Origin: Clostridia bacterium
GTDB lineage: Bacteria > Bacillota > Clostridia > Monoglobales > Monoglobaceae
Direction: 5' to 3'
Assembly (NCBI GenBank): GCA_017546205.1
Contig: JAFYXJ010000019.1
Location: 1 to 64,000, forward strand
Length of the DNA: 64,000 bases
Shown here: positions 9,005 through 17,306 of the stretch, piece by piece
How positions within the stretch are numbered: position 1 is the first letter of the stretch
Layout: every line of letters starts with the position of its first letter
Notes under the pieces: model-generated
What the model saw: only the letters and a program-made list of their open reading frames with translations
Database searches by the model: none
Told to the model about the DNA's origin: nothing
Position numbers and translations under genes: made by a program

Positions 9005-9859
9005 ATGAAATTTATTATTATCACCGGATTGAGCGGTGCAGGAAAATCCCAAGCCGTAAAAGCCATGGAGGATTTGGGATATTATTGCGTGGACAATATG
9101 CCTCCTGCCCTGATTCCCAAATTTGCTGAAATTTATCATAAAGCGTCAGCACCGTCGGATGTTGCGGCATTGGTATGTGATATTCGGGGCGGAAATTTGT
9201 TTGGCGAATTGTCCGGTGCCCTTAGCCAGATTGCGGAATTGGGATACCCGTATGAAATCTTGTTTTTGGAAGCGTCGGAAGAAACCTTGATCAAACGGTA
9301 TAAGGAAACCCGGCGCCTGCATCCGTTGGCAGAAAGCGGAAGACTGATTGAAGGAATCCGAAAAGAACGGGAACTTCTGGCGGGGCTTCGGGCACAGGCG
9401 GATAAAATTGTGGATACGTCTCTGATGACAGCTGCCCATTTGAAAGGATATCTGATGTCTTTGTACGGAGGGCAGGAGCCGGGTGAAAACATGATGATTC
9501 ATCTGGTAACCTTTGGATTTAAGAACGGGATTCCCTTGGATGCGGATATGGTGTTTGACGCCAGATTCTTGCCCAATCCTTTTTATATTCCGGAACTTCG
9601 GAATCATACCGGACTGGAAACCTGTGTCCGGGACTATGTGATGGAACAACCTGAAAGTCTTACTTTTCTGGATAAACTGACTGATTTGGTGGAATATTTG
9701 CTTCCTCAATATGAAAAAGAGGGAAAGCCGCAACTAGTAATAGCCATTGGCTGTACCGGCGGTCACCACCGCAGTGTGAGTATCGCAGAAGAACTTGCCA
9801 AGCGACTGAGCAAACAGAAACATTCTGTCACAGTTACCCATAGAGATATCACAAAATAG
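9005..9859 (+). CDS. rapZ: RNase adapter protein RapZ (YvcJ family)
   Basis: 284 aa. GTP/ATP-binding protein with Walker A GLSGAGKSQA at residues 8-17, the YCVDNMPP block near residue 27, and the C-terminal GCTGGHHRSV motif that binds glucosamine 6-phosphate in characterised homologues. In E. coli RapZ guides RNase E to a small RNA controlling GlmS; in Gram-positives its role is less clear. It sits between murB and whiA. A GAGGTGAAGG site precedes the ATG. The gene usually found between rapZ and whiA in Firmicutes (yvcK/gluconeogenesis factor) is absent here. Confidence 0.95.
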   Translation: MKFIIITGLSGAGKSQAVKAMEDLGYYCVDNMPPALIPKFAEIYHKASAPSDVAALVCDIRGGNLFGELSGALSQIAELGYPYEILFLEASEETLIKRYKETRRLHPLAESGRLIEGIRKERELLAGLRAQADKIVDTSLMTAAHLKGYLMSLYGGQEPGENMMIHLVTFGFKNGIPLDADMVFDARFLPNPFYIPELRNHTGLETCVRDYVMEQPESLTFLDKLTDLVEYLLPQYEKEGKPQLVIAIGCTGGHHRSVSIAEELAKRLSKQKHSVTVTHRDITK

Positions 9860-9870
9860 GCGGTGAGAAG

Positions 9871-10641
9871 ATGGTATCCTTTTCCCAACAAACTAAGGAA
9901 GAACTATATAGAACGGAGACAGAATCTCCCTGCTGTGTAAGGGCGGAATATGCGGGATTATTGTTGTTTGGCGCTAATCTGGACCGGTACGGCGAAGATG
10001 AAGCCATGCTTCAAACCTTGAATGTACTGGATGAAAACGGAAAACTTTGCTATCGCATTGCGACCGAGACTGTACGGGAGGAATGTTGCCGACGTGCGTT
10101 GGTGAAAGGTGCTTTTTTAAGCGCCGGAACGGTCATTGATCCCAGAAAGAATTATAATCTGGAGATTGTTACACCCCATAAGGAATTGAGCGAGGATATG
10201 CTCCGGCTGTTGCAGGAAATTGGCTTTCCGTTCCGCTTGGTTCTCCGTAAGTCCAAATATGTGTTGTACCTGAAAAACAGTGAAGCGATTGCAGATTTTT
10301 TGTCTTATATCGGTGCGTTTCAGGCACAAATGGAAGTTTTAAATGTAAAAATAGAAAAAGAAATTCATAATGAATTTAACCGGGCTGCCAATAGTGAAAC
10401 TGCCAATCTGGAAAAAACCATCAATGCGGCGGTGGAACAGATTCAGGCGATTATGATACTGGATAAGATGGTGGGACTTGATAATCTTCCTGATGATTTG
10501 AGGGAAGTTGCTTATCTAAGGTTGGAACATAAGGAAATGAGCCTTGCAGAATTGGGAACATTGGTAGAGCCGCCTCTCAGTAAATCCGGTGTCAATCACC
10601 GTTTAAAGCGCTTGATGAAGATGGCGTTACAGGAATCGTAA
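9871..10641 (+). CDS. whiA: Sporulation/cell-division regulator WhiA, short form
   Basis: 256 aa. WhiA proteins join a LAGLIDADG-homing-endonuclease-like domain to a C-terminal helix-turn-helix and act in division, chromosome segregation and sporulation. Conserved blocks seen are SFSQQTKEEL at the N-terminus, CCRRALVKGAFLSAGTV, LEIVTPHKEL, NRAANSETANLEKTI, and the C-terminal HTH around LAELGTLVEPPLSKSGVNHRLKRL. It is about 50-60 residues shorter than the B. subtilis protein (about 316 aa as I recall it). The loss falls in the first LAGLIDADG lobe, between GLLLFGANL and CCRRALVKGAF. Frame and flanks are intact, so this looks like a natural short form. It begins 11 bp after rapZ. Confidence 0.92.
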   Translation: MVSFSQQTKEELYRTETESPCCVRAEYAGLLLFGANLDRYGEDEAMLQTLNVLDENGKLCYRIATETVREECCRRALVKGAFLSAGTVIDPRKNYNLEIVTPHKELSEDMLRLLQEIGFPFRLVLRKSKYVLYLKNSEAIADFLSYIGAFQAQMEVLNVKIEKEIHNEFNRAANSETANLEKTINAAVEQIQAIMILDKMVGLDNLPDDLREVAYLRLEHKEMSLAELGTLVEPPLSKSGVNHRLKRLMKMALQES

Positions 10642-10662
10642 TAAAACAAAGGAGGGATTTCC

Positions 10663-13600
10663 ATGGCATTTGCACATTTGCATACACATACGGCGTACAG
10701 TTTGCTGGATGGTGCGGGCACTATTCCCAAACTTTTAGACCGTGCCAAGGAGTTGGGGCAGACCGCCATGGCAATTACCGACCATGGCAATATGTTTGGT
10801 GTCATCGAATTTTATGAAGAAGCTTTAAAACGGGGCATCAAACCCATTCTGGGTTGTGAGGTTTATGTTGCCGCACGTACCCGATTTGATAAAGTGCATG
10901 AATATGATTCCTCCAGCTACCATCTGATTCTTCTGGCGGAAAATGAGACTGGCTATCACAACCTGATGAAACTGGTTTCCATTGGCTTTGTAGATGGCTA
11001 TTATTACCGCCCAAGAATCGACATGGAGGTGCTGAGACAGCACAGCGAGGGGTTGATTGCATTAAGTGCCTGCATGGCCGGGGTGCTTTCCAGACAGATT
11101 CTTTCCGGAAATTATGAGGAAGCAAAACGCCGTGCATTAGAGTTTGTCGATATTTTTGGTAAAGATAGATATTTCATAGAGGTTCAGGACCACGGTATGG
11201 TGGAACAGCAGAAACTGAATCGGGAACTGGTTGCTCTTTCCAAGGAACTTGGACTTTCTTTGGTTGCCACCAATGATGTGCATTATGTCCGTCGGGAGGA
11301 TGCCCAGAACCAGGATGTTCTTATGTGTATCCAGATGGGAAAAACGGTGGATGATGAGGACAGACTGAAAATGTCTACCGACCAACTGTATCTGAAATCC
11401 GAAGAAGAGATGCAGGAGTTGTTTTCCTATCTTCCGGATGCGGTTTCCAACAGTCAAACGATTGCTGACCGTTGTCATGTGGAAATCGAGTTTGGCAAAC
11501 TGCATCTTCCTAAATTTGATGTGCCTGACGGGATGACCTCCTATCAGTATTTGAAAAAACTTACCGATGAGGGATTTGCTATGCGGTATCCCAACGATGA
11601 TGGAACTGTCCGGCAAAGACTGGACTATGAACTTTCTACCATCCAGCAAATGGGATACGTAGATTATTTCTTGATTGTTTGGGATTTTATTCACCATGCC
11701 CGAGAAAATGGGATTATGGTTGGCCCTGGGCGTGGCAGTGCGGCAGGTAGCGTAGTTTCTTACTGTCTGCAGATTACCAATATTGACCCCATAAGGTATA
11801 GTTTGATTTTTGAACGATTTTTAAATCCGGAACGAGTAAGTATGCCGGATATTGATATCGACTTTTGCTATGAACGCAGAGGCGAGGTCATTGACTATGT
11901 GAACCGAAAATATGGGACAGAGCAGGTTTGTCAGATTGTTACCTTTGGTACTATGGCAGCGCGTCTTGCAGTAAGAGATGTGGGAAGAGCCTTAAATGTT
12001 CCTTACGGTGTGGTAGATGAGGTGGCAAAACAGATTCCCATGGAACTGAAGATGACCATCGAAAAGGCACTGACCGTGAATTATAAGTTAAAAGAACTGT
12101 ATGATGGCAATCCCCAGATACAAAAACTGCTGGATACGGCAATGGAATTGGAGGGGCTTCCAAGGCATACATCTACCCATGCGGCAGGCGTGGTTATTAC
12201 GCGGGAACCGGTGCAGAACTATGTGCCACTGCAGAAAAATGATGATGTCATTACCACCCAGTTTACCATGACCACCATTGAGCGACTGGGACTTTTGAAG
12301 ATGGACTTTCTGGGACTTCGTACCTTGACAGTGATTCGGGATGCGGTGCGGCATATCAAAGAACAATATGGTGTGGATGTGGACATTGACCATCTGTCTT
12401 TTGACGATGCAGAGACCTATGCCATGATATCTGCCGGAGAGACCGACGGCGTGTTCCAGTTGGAAAGCGGCGGTATGCGTCAGTTTATGAAAGAACTGAA
12501 ACCTACCTCTTTGGAGGATATTATTGCGGGAATTTCTCTTTACCGGCCGGGTCCTATGGATTCCATTCCCCGTTACATTGCCAATAAAAATCATCCGGAT
12601 AAAATTCGGTATAAGCATCCCATGCTGGAGCATATTCTGAATATGACATACGGCTGTATTGTGTATCAGGAACAGGTTATGCAGATTGTTCGTGAACTTG
12701 GCGGATATTCGCTGGGGCGTGCGGATTTGGTTCGCCGTGCCATGTCCAAAAAGAAAGCCGATGTGATGGAACAGGAAAGAAAGAACTTCATCTACGGTAC
12801 CTGCGAAGACGGACAGACAGTGGACGGTGCGGTCAAACGGGGTGTAGATGAGAAAATTGCATCGGAAATCTTTGATGAAATGATGGATTTTGCATCCTAT
12901 GCGTTCAACAAGTCTCATGCGGCGGCATACGCTGTGGTTGCATACCAGACCGCATGGCTGAAATGCCATTATCCGGTGGCGTTTATGGCGGCACTTTTGA
13001 CATCGTTTATCGAACATTCTGACAAAGTGACCAAATACATCGCAGTAGTCAAAAATATGGGAATCACCGTACTTCCGCCGGACATCAACAAAAGCGGAAG
13101 ACAGTTTTCTGTTGATGGTGAGAAAATCCGATTTGGCATGGCAGCAGTGAAAAATGTAGGCGGTGCCGTGGTGGATGAGATTGTTGCGGAGCGGGAAAGC
13201 GGAGGACCGTTTACCGGATTTCGTGATTTCTGCCGCAGAATGGCAGGAAGAAAAGTCAATAAGCGTGTGGTAGAGAACCTAATTCGCGCAGGTGCCTTTG
13301 ATAGTTTTGGATTAAAGCGTGCTGTTTTGATGAATGAGTTTGAAAAGGTACTTGACGATGCTGTTAAAGAACAAAAGACGGTTATTCCCGGGCAGATGGA
13401 TATGTTCGGTGCTTTGATGAGTGAAGAAGAATTGGTTCAGGATAATTTTCCAGATTGTGAGGAATTTCCGGAGCGGGATATTCTGGCAATGGAGAAGGAA
13501 GCCATCGGTATGTATGTATCCGGACATCCCATGAACCAGTATCGGGAACTTGCCAAGCAGACGGCAACGGCAGAAATTTATGAGATTACTGAAAATGAGG

Positions 13601-14121
13601 ACGGAAGATTCAATATTGGTTCTCAGGTAAGGCTTGCAGGAATTATCAATCGGGTACGGAACCAACTTACCAAAAAAGGTGAGATTATGCGATATCTGGA
13701 ACTTGAAGATTTGACGGGAACCATAGAAGTTCTTGTATTCCCAAGTCTTGTGAGAAAGTTTGATACCTTTCTCCTAGAAGATTCCATTGTGGCGATTTCA
13801 GGAAATCTGGATATGGCGGAGGATGCGCCGCCAAAGTTGCGATTGGAAAGTGTTTGCTTCCTTGCTGATTGCGCCCCCAAAAAACAACCGGAAACCTCTG
13901 GATATAAGTTGTATCTGAGGCTGATGAACAACCAGTTGGAGGAAGGTGTTAAGCATATTCTTCGCGGCGGAGAGGGAGATATCCCTGTTATTCTTCGTTA
14001 TGAGGATACCAAGCAGACCATGATGGCGGGCAGAAGTATGTGGGTTTCCCTCGGTGACGGACGGGAAGAACAACTGATAACATTGCTGGGCGCTGAAAAT
14101 GTGAAACTGGTGGAGAAATAG
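10663..14121 (+). CDS. dnaE: DNA polymerase III alpha subunit, DnaE type
   Basis: 1152 aa. Replicative polymerase subunit. The N-terminal PHP domain begins at FAHLHTHTAYSLLDG. The catalytic core has PGRGSAAGS and the active-site aspartates Asp396 and Asp398 in PDIDIDF. It continues with FNKSHAAAYA, a helix-hairpin-helix region and an OB-fold near residue 985 (VRLAGIINRVRNQLTKKG). This arrangement is the DnaE1/DnaE3 type without the exonuclease insertion of PolC; Firmicutes usually also carry polC elsewhere. The start follows AAAGGAGGG. It is 21 bp after whiA and 2 bp before birA, so it probably belongs to the hprK-led transcript. Confidence 0.96.
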   Translation: MAFAHLHTHTAYSLLDGAGTIPKLLDRAKELGQTAMAITDHGNMFGVIEFYEEALKRGIKPILGCEVYVAARTRFDKVHEYDSSSYHLILLAENETGYHNLMKLVSIGFVDGYYYRPRIDMEVLRQHSEGLIALSACMAGVLSRQILSGNYEEAKRRALEFVDIFGKDRYFIEVQDHGMVEQQKLNRELVALSKELGLSLVATNDVHYVRREDAQNQDVLMCIQMGKTVDDEDRLKMSTDQLYLKSEEEMQELFSYLPDAVSNSQTIADRCHVEIEFGKLHLPKFDVPDGMTSYQYLKKLTDEGFAMRYPNDDGTVRQRLDYELSTIQQMGYVDYFLIVWDFIHHARENGIMVGPGRGSAAGSVVSYCLQITNIDPIRYSLIFERFLNPERVSMPDIDIDFCYERRGEVIDYVNRKYGTEQVCQIVTFGTMAARLAVRDVGRALNVPYGVVDEVAKQIPMELKMTIEKALTVNYKLKELYDGNPQIQKLLDTAMELEGLPRHTSTHAAGVVITREPVQNYVPLQKNDDVITTQFTMTTIERLGLLKMDFLGLRTLTVIRDAVRHIKEQYGVDVDIDHLSFDDAETYAMISAGETDGVFQLESGGMRQFMKELKPTSLEDIIAGISLYRPGPMDSIPRYIANKNHPDKIRYKHPMLEHILNMTYGCIVYQEQVMQIVRELGGYSLGRADLVRRAMSKKKADVMEQERKNFIYGTCEDGQTVDGAVKRGVDEKIASEIFDEMMDFASYAFNKSHAAAYAVVAYQTAWLKCHYPVAFMAALLTSFIEHSDKVTKYIAVVKNMGITVLPPDINKSGRQFSVDGEKIRFGMAAVKNVGGAVVDEIVAERESGGPFTGFRDFCRRMAGRKVNKRVVENLIRAGAFDSFGLKRAVLMNEFEKVLDDAVKEQKTVIPGQMDMFGALMSEEELVQDNFPDCEEFPERDILAMEKEAIGMYVSGHPMNQYRELAKQTATAEIYEITENEDGRFNIGSQVRLAGIINRVRNQLTKKGEIMRYLELEDLTGTIEVLVFPSLVRKFDTFLLEDSIVAISGNLDMAEDAPPKLRLESVCFLADCAPKKQPETSGYKLYLRLMNNQLEEGVKHILRGGEGDIPVILRYEDTKQTMMAGRSMWVSLGDGREEQLITLLGAENVKLVEK

Positions 14122-14123
14122 CC

Positions 14124-14867
14124 ATGAATCAGGAATTGAACAAAGAAGTAATTCTTTCATATTTAACCGAAGATGCACCGTTCCTAACGGTGCTGGATAC
14201 GGTGGATTCCACCAACACAGAGGCAAAACGTTTGTTGGCACAAGGTTTAACTTCGGATAGGGTGATTCTGGCAGATTGTCAGACTCAGGGAAGAGGACGA
14301 TTGGGAAAATCTTTTTATTCCCCAAAGGGAAGCGGACTTTATATGAGCCTGATGATGGAACATAGCCTCTCTGTCGAAGAATTGAGTCTGGTTACACCCT
14401 TTGCGGCAGTTGCAGCGTATGATGCTATTGTTGCTGTCTGTGGCGTAGAACCGGAAATCAAATGGGTGAACGATTTGTATCTTCATGGTAAAAAGATTTG
14501 TGGAATCCTTACTGAATTGGTGGAAAACACCTTAATCATTGGGGTAGGTATCAATTGCACCACCGTGTTTGACGGGGAACTCTCTGCTATTGCAGGAAGC
14601 CTGAATGCAGAGGGAATCCGGTGCCGCCTGGCAGCGGAACTTGTAGGACGGCTCCGAAATCTCAAACAGGCAATGCAGGAAAAAACTTTTCTTATAACCT
14701 ATCGTGAGCGGTCTATGCTGATTGGAAAGACTGTTACCATAGTGGGTGAGGATGGTTGCTATACTGTAACAGGCATTGGCGATTGGGGAGAACTGCAACT
14801 TCGGTCAATGAATGGTAATATACGGGAGTTGCGTTGCGGAGAAGTCAGTGTAGCATTGATAAAATAA
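14124..14867 (+). CDS. birA: Biotin--[acetyl-CoA-carboxylase] ligase, no DNA-binding domain
   Basis: 247 aa. Attaches biotin to the carboxyl carrier of biotin-dependent carboxylases through biotinyl-AMP. The substrate-recognition start (DTVDSTNTEAKRL near residue 24), the biotinyl-AMP loop GRGRLGKSFYSP, and the catalytic EIKWVNDLYLHGKKICGIL block are present, followed by the SH3-like C-terminal domain. The N-terminal helix-turn-helix of bifunctional BirA is missing, so this is a ligase only and not the biotin operon repressor. It starts 2 bp after the dnaE stop. Confidence 0.92.
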   Translation: MNQELNKEVILSYLTEDAPFLTVLDTVDSTNTEAKRLLAQGLTSDRVILADCQTQGRGRLGKSFYSPKGSGLYMSLMMEHSLSVEELSLVTPFAAVAAYDAIVAVCGVEPEIKWVNDLYLHGKKICGILTELVENTLIIGVGINCTTVFDGELSAIAGSLNAEGIRCRLAAELVGRLRNLKQAMQEKTFLITYRERSMLIGKTVTIVGEDGCYTVTGIGDWGELQLRSMNGNIRELRCGEVSVALIK

Positions 14868-14905
14868 AAGTTTCTGGGCAAACTGAAGAAGAAGGAGTGA
14901 CAGAA

Positions 14906-15160
14906 ATGAGAAGAAATCATGACGGATGGTGGAAAGTATTTGGAGTTCTCGGTTTCCTGATCGGAATCGGGATGGCGATATTTTCGTATCTGTTGTATCG
15001 AAAAAATCAACAATATCGGGATGCGTTAATTTCGGTTTCGGATCAGTTTCCTGATGAAGGGCAGCAGGCGCGCCGTGCAGCGTGGCAGAGCCATCATGCG
15101 CCTGCCAACCAAAAGACAACCGAAGAACGGCTGGAGACACAACGAATCAAAGAAGAATAA
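14906..15160 (+). CDS. Small single-pass membrane protein, unknown function
   Basis: 84 aa. One hydrophobic helix at about residues 9-30 (WWKVFGVLGFLIGIGMAIFSYLLY) is followed by a charged, probably cytoplasmic, tail rich in Gln, Arg and Glu. The start at 14906 has AAGGAGTGA 5 nt upstream; an upstream in-frame ATG at 14834 lies inside birA and lacks a site. No domain is recognised. It is the last gene before a strong terminator, so it closes the hprK-birA transcript. Confidence 0.7.
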   Translation: MRRNHDGWWKVFGVLGFLIGIGMAIFSYLLYRKNQQYRDALISVSDQFPDEGQQARRAAWQSHHAPANQKTTEERLETQRIKEE

Positions 15161-15163
15161 AGG

Positions 15164-15190
15164 AAAAGCAGGCGTCAGCCTGCTTTTGTA
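15164..15190 (+). terminator. Terminator after the hprK-birA cluster
   Basis: Perfect stem AAAAGCAGGC / GCCTGCTTTT with a 3-nt GTC-type loop region; the T run is supplied by the 3' arm. Located 3 bases after the small membrane protein. Confidence 0.75.
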
Positions 15191-15199
15191 TGGAGAAAA

Positions 15200-16303
15200 A
15201 TGATGCAAAAAATCAAAAAATTTGTCAGGAAAAATACAGTAATGACCATTGCCTTTCTGGCGGCGGTATTGACTGCGGTTGCAGTTCCGCCAGATCAGGC
15301 ATATCTGGGCTATTTTGACTGCAAAACGCTGAGTTGTCTGTTTTGTGTACTTGCGGTGGTTTGTGCTTTGAAGAATATCAACTTCTTTTATCTTCTGGCG
15401 CGGAAGATTGTCAGGTGTTTCAAAACCACAAGAATGTGTATTCTTGCATTGGTCTACATAACCTTTATCGGATCTATGCTGATTGCCAATGATATGGCAC
15501 TTTTGACTTTTTTGCCGCTGGGGTATTTTGTGTTAAACAGTACCGGCAAACAAAAACTAATGTCTTTTACTTTTATTATGCAGAATATTGCAGCAAACCT
15601 GGGAGGCATGCTGACACCTTTTGGCAACCCTCAGAACTTGTATCTGTATACTAAATTTCATATTCCCACCGGAGAGTTCATGGGAATCATGCTACCACCG
15701 TTTTTGGTTTCCATTCTTCTGATTACCATTTGCTGTCTTTTTGTGAAAGCAGAGCCGCTTTCTCTTAAGGACGAACCTATGGAACTACATCCATGGAGAA
15801 CGGCGGTCTATTTGCTGTTGTTCGTGTTATCCATCGCCATAGTGTTCCGCACCATACCCTATGTCGTAGGGTTGATTGTTATCCCTCTGTTCTTATTGGT
15901 GATGGACAGAAAAGCTTTGAAGATGGTAGATTATCCGTTGCTTTTTACCTTTGTTTTCTTTTTTGTTTTTGCGGGAAATATGGCACGAATCGAGGCTGTT
16001 CGGGAATTTTTCTCTATGTTACTGGAAAAGAGTACGTTGATTTTCAGTATTCTTTCCTGTCAGATTATCAGCAATGTGCCATCGGCAATACTTCTTTCTC
16101 AGTTTACCGAAAATTATCGGGATCTGTTATTGGGCGTCAATATCGGAGGTGCAGGGACGTTGATTGCATCGCTGGCAAGCTTGATTACCTTTCAGGAGTA
16201 TATCCGTCACAATCCGGGAAAGGAACTTTCCTATATCGGTTCTTTTTCGGCGTACAATTTTGGATTTGTTATTATCTTGACTGCTATGATGTTGATATTA
16301 TAA
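15200..16303 (+). CDS. Ion-transporter superfamily permease (SLC13/ArsB/CitMHS type)
   Basis: 367 aa, strongly hydrophobic with about 10 membrane segments. Two half-repeats each carry a conserved loop: IANDMALLTFLPLGYF near residue 93 and GGMLTPFGNPQNLYLY near residue 135. These are the family hallmarks of ArsB, NhaD and CitM-like carriers, which move anions or exchange ions in the cytoplasmic membrane. A second-half match lies around SNVPSAILLSQF. The substrate cannot be assigned. The ATG at 15200 is preceded by TGGAGAAAA. The gene stands alone between two terminators, with the promoter not obvious. Confidence 0.82.
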   Translation: MMQKIKKFVRKNTVMTIAFLAAVLTAVAVPPDQAYLGYFDCKTLSCLFCVLAVVCALKNINFFYLLARKIVRCFKTTRMCILALVYITFIGSMLIANDMALLTFLPLGYFVLNSTGKQKLMSFTFIMQNIAANLGGMLTPFGNPQNLYLYTKFHIPTGEFMGIMLPPFLVSILLITICCLFVKAEPLSLKDEPMELHPWRTAVYLLLFVLSIAIVFRTIPYVVGLIVIPLFLLVMDRKALKMVDYPLLFTFVFFFVFAGNMARIEAVREFFSMLLEKSTLIFSILSCQIISNVPSAILLSQFTENYRDLLLGVNIGGAGTLIASLASLITFQEYIRHNPGKELSYIGSFSAYNFGFVIILTAMMLIL

Positions 16304-16306
16304 AAT

Positions 16307-16340
16307 ATGACCTTTCCCCATACGGGAAAGGTCATAATCT
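16307..16340. terminator. Bidirectional terminator between convergent genes
   Basis: Stem ATGACCTTTCCC / GGGAAAGGTCAT with a short loop, T-rich to the right and A-rich to the left. It serves the permease on the plus strand and the ECF S component on the minus strand. Confidence 0.82.
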
Positions 16341-16829
16341 TTTTAATACCAAAAGTATTTTGGGGATCAAAAGTCCCATAATAAAGTTACTGATACCGTG
16401 AAGTATATCCCATGGAAACCCTGCGGCAATCCATGCCAGCGTCCCTTTGAAATCCATCCCGAACCAAAACGCCTGAAAGGGAGCGTATAAGGTTCCGTAC
16501 AAAAATCCGTGGGCACTGCAGACAATGGCACAGACCCATGGCATAAGGCGCGGAGAAAGATTCTTTGGAATCAGCATGGTAACGCCCCAGAGCACCGTCC
16601 AAAGATACAAATGGGGAATCCACCAGACGGGAAATCCAAAAAACAAACCCATAATGACAACAAAAATATAAATGGGATACAAAGCTTTTTGCCGGTATAC
16701 TAGGGTAATGCAGATGGTTAATGTCGCAAGTAGGTGAATGTTGGGAAAAAGTTCCATCAGCATTTTAGATGCATACATCAAAGCTCCCAACATTCCGAAA
16801 ACTGCAATTTCTTTGGTAGAAACTTTCAT
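16332..16829 (-). CDS. ECF transporter S component (substrate-binding membrane subunit)
   Basis: 165 aa, about five or six membrane helices, the size of S components of energy-coupling-factor vitamin transporters. The sequence MKVSTKEIAVFGMLGALMYA near the N-terminus holds the small-residue helix-1 motif used to dock with EcfT. No AAT module (ecfA/ecfA'/ecfT) is nearby, so it would share one encoded elsewhere (group II ECF). It starts one base after the stop of the DUF4430 lipoprotein gene, whose fold is that of the cobalamin-binding C-terminal domain of transcobalamin. A cobalamin-like substrate is therefore a reasonable inference, not proof. A GGGTAGAG site precedes the ATG. Confidence 0.75.
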   Translation of the reverse strand: MKVSTKEIAVFGMLGALMYASKMLMELFPNIHLLATLTICITLVYRQKALYPIYIFVVIMGLFFGFPVWWIPHLYLWTVLWGVTMLIPKNLSPRLMPWVCAIVCSAHGFLYGTLYAPFQAFWFGMDFKGTLAWIAAGFPWDILHGISNFIMGLLIPKILLVLKRL

Positions 16830-16830
16830 A

Positions 16831-17229
16831 TTACTCTACCCGGAAACTGTAGGTTTCACCCTCGCTTATTTTGGTGGCGTCGACCCCGGATGTAGCGTAG
16901 GTATCACCATGGTAAAATGCCCAGTATTTTCCGTCTTTGTTATAATCCACGGTTGTGCCGGCAACGGTTTTTACATACATGCCGTAAGGTCCGGGTTCTC
17001 CATCGATCAACTTCAGTTCTACCAGTGCTTTCCCCACAGTTTCACAGTCAGTATGGACCTGATATGCGGTCTGAGCACCCTCGCGGTCTGTTACGGTAAG
17101 AATAAAACTGGTTTCGCCTTCCCCTATGGAAATGATTTCGGTATCGGATTGTAATTGAGGAGCATCAGCTTGTCCGCATCCAACAAGAAGGATGACCAAT
17201 AAAAGTGCAAGAATTGATTTTAATCTCAT
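16831..17229 (-). CDS. DUF4430 lipoprotein
   Basis: 132 aa. Lipoprotein signal peptide MRLKSILALLLVILLVGCGQ with lipobox LVGC, Cys18 lipidated. The mature part (about residues 40-132) matches the DUF4430 / transcobalamin-C-terminal-like fold: ILTVTDREG, GKALVELKLIDG, GPYGMYVKTVAG, KYWAFYHGDTYATSGVDA, ISEGETYSFRVE. The YWAFYHGD stretch is the family hallmark. It would sit on the outer face of the membrane as a capture protein for the ECF S component encoded immediately downstream. The SD lies inside a 14-bp-arm palindrome (17238-17273). It is 77 bp downstream of ptsI, and it has its own promoter candidate. Confidence 0.82.
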   Translation of the reverse strand: MRLKSILALLLVILLVGCGQADAPQLQSDTEIISIGEGETSFILTVTDREGAQTAYQVHTDCETVGKALVELKLIDGEPGPYGMYVKTVAGTTVDYNKDGKYWAFYHGDTYATSGVDATKISEGETYSFRVE

Positions 17230-17237
17230 AAAAACAT

Positions 17238-17273
17238 CTCCTTTTTATGATGTTAGCATATCATAAAAAGGAG
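17238..17273. promoter_or_regulatory. Perfect palindromic operator or RNA hairpin before DUF4430
   Basis: Arms CTCCTTTTTATGAT (17238-17251) and ATCATAAAAAGGAG (17260-17273) are perfect 14-bp inverted repeats with an 8-nt centre. The centre forms the -10 of a minus-strand promoter, and the proximal arm holds the ribosome site of the lipoprotein gene. As DNA it would be a repressor operator. If reached by read-through from ptsI it could fold as an RNA hairpin hiding the Shine-Dalgarno sequence. Confidence 0.6.
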
Positions 17274-17283
17274 GTGCTTTCAA
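17255..17283 (-). promoter_or_regulatory. Candidate promoter of the DUF4430-ECF pair
   Basis: On the minus strand, -35 TTGAAA (plus-strand 17278-17283), spacer 17 bp, -10 TATGCT (17255-17260). The predicted start of transcription falls in the proximal arm of the palindrome at 17238-17273. Confidence 0.5.
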
Positions 17284-17306
17284 GTAAATGTTTATAATTT
17301 TTGTAA

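Noticed and set aside
12088-13017. 309-codon open frame on the minus strand inside dnaE
   Set aside because: Lies fully antisense to conserved dnaE coding sequence, no ribosome site, composition of a shadow frame (His- and Phe-rich).
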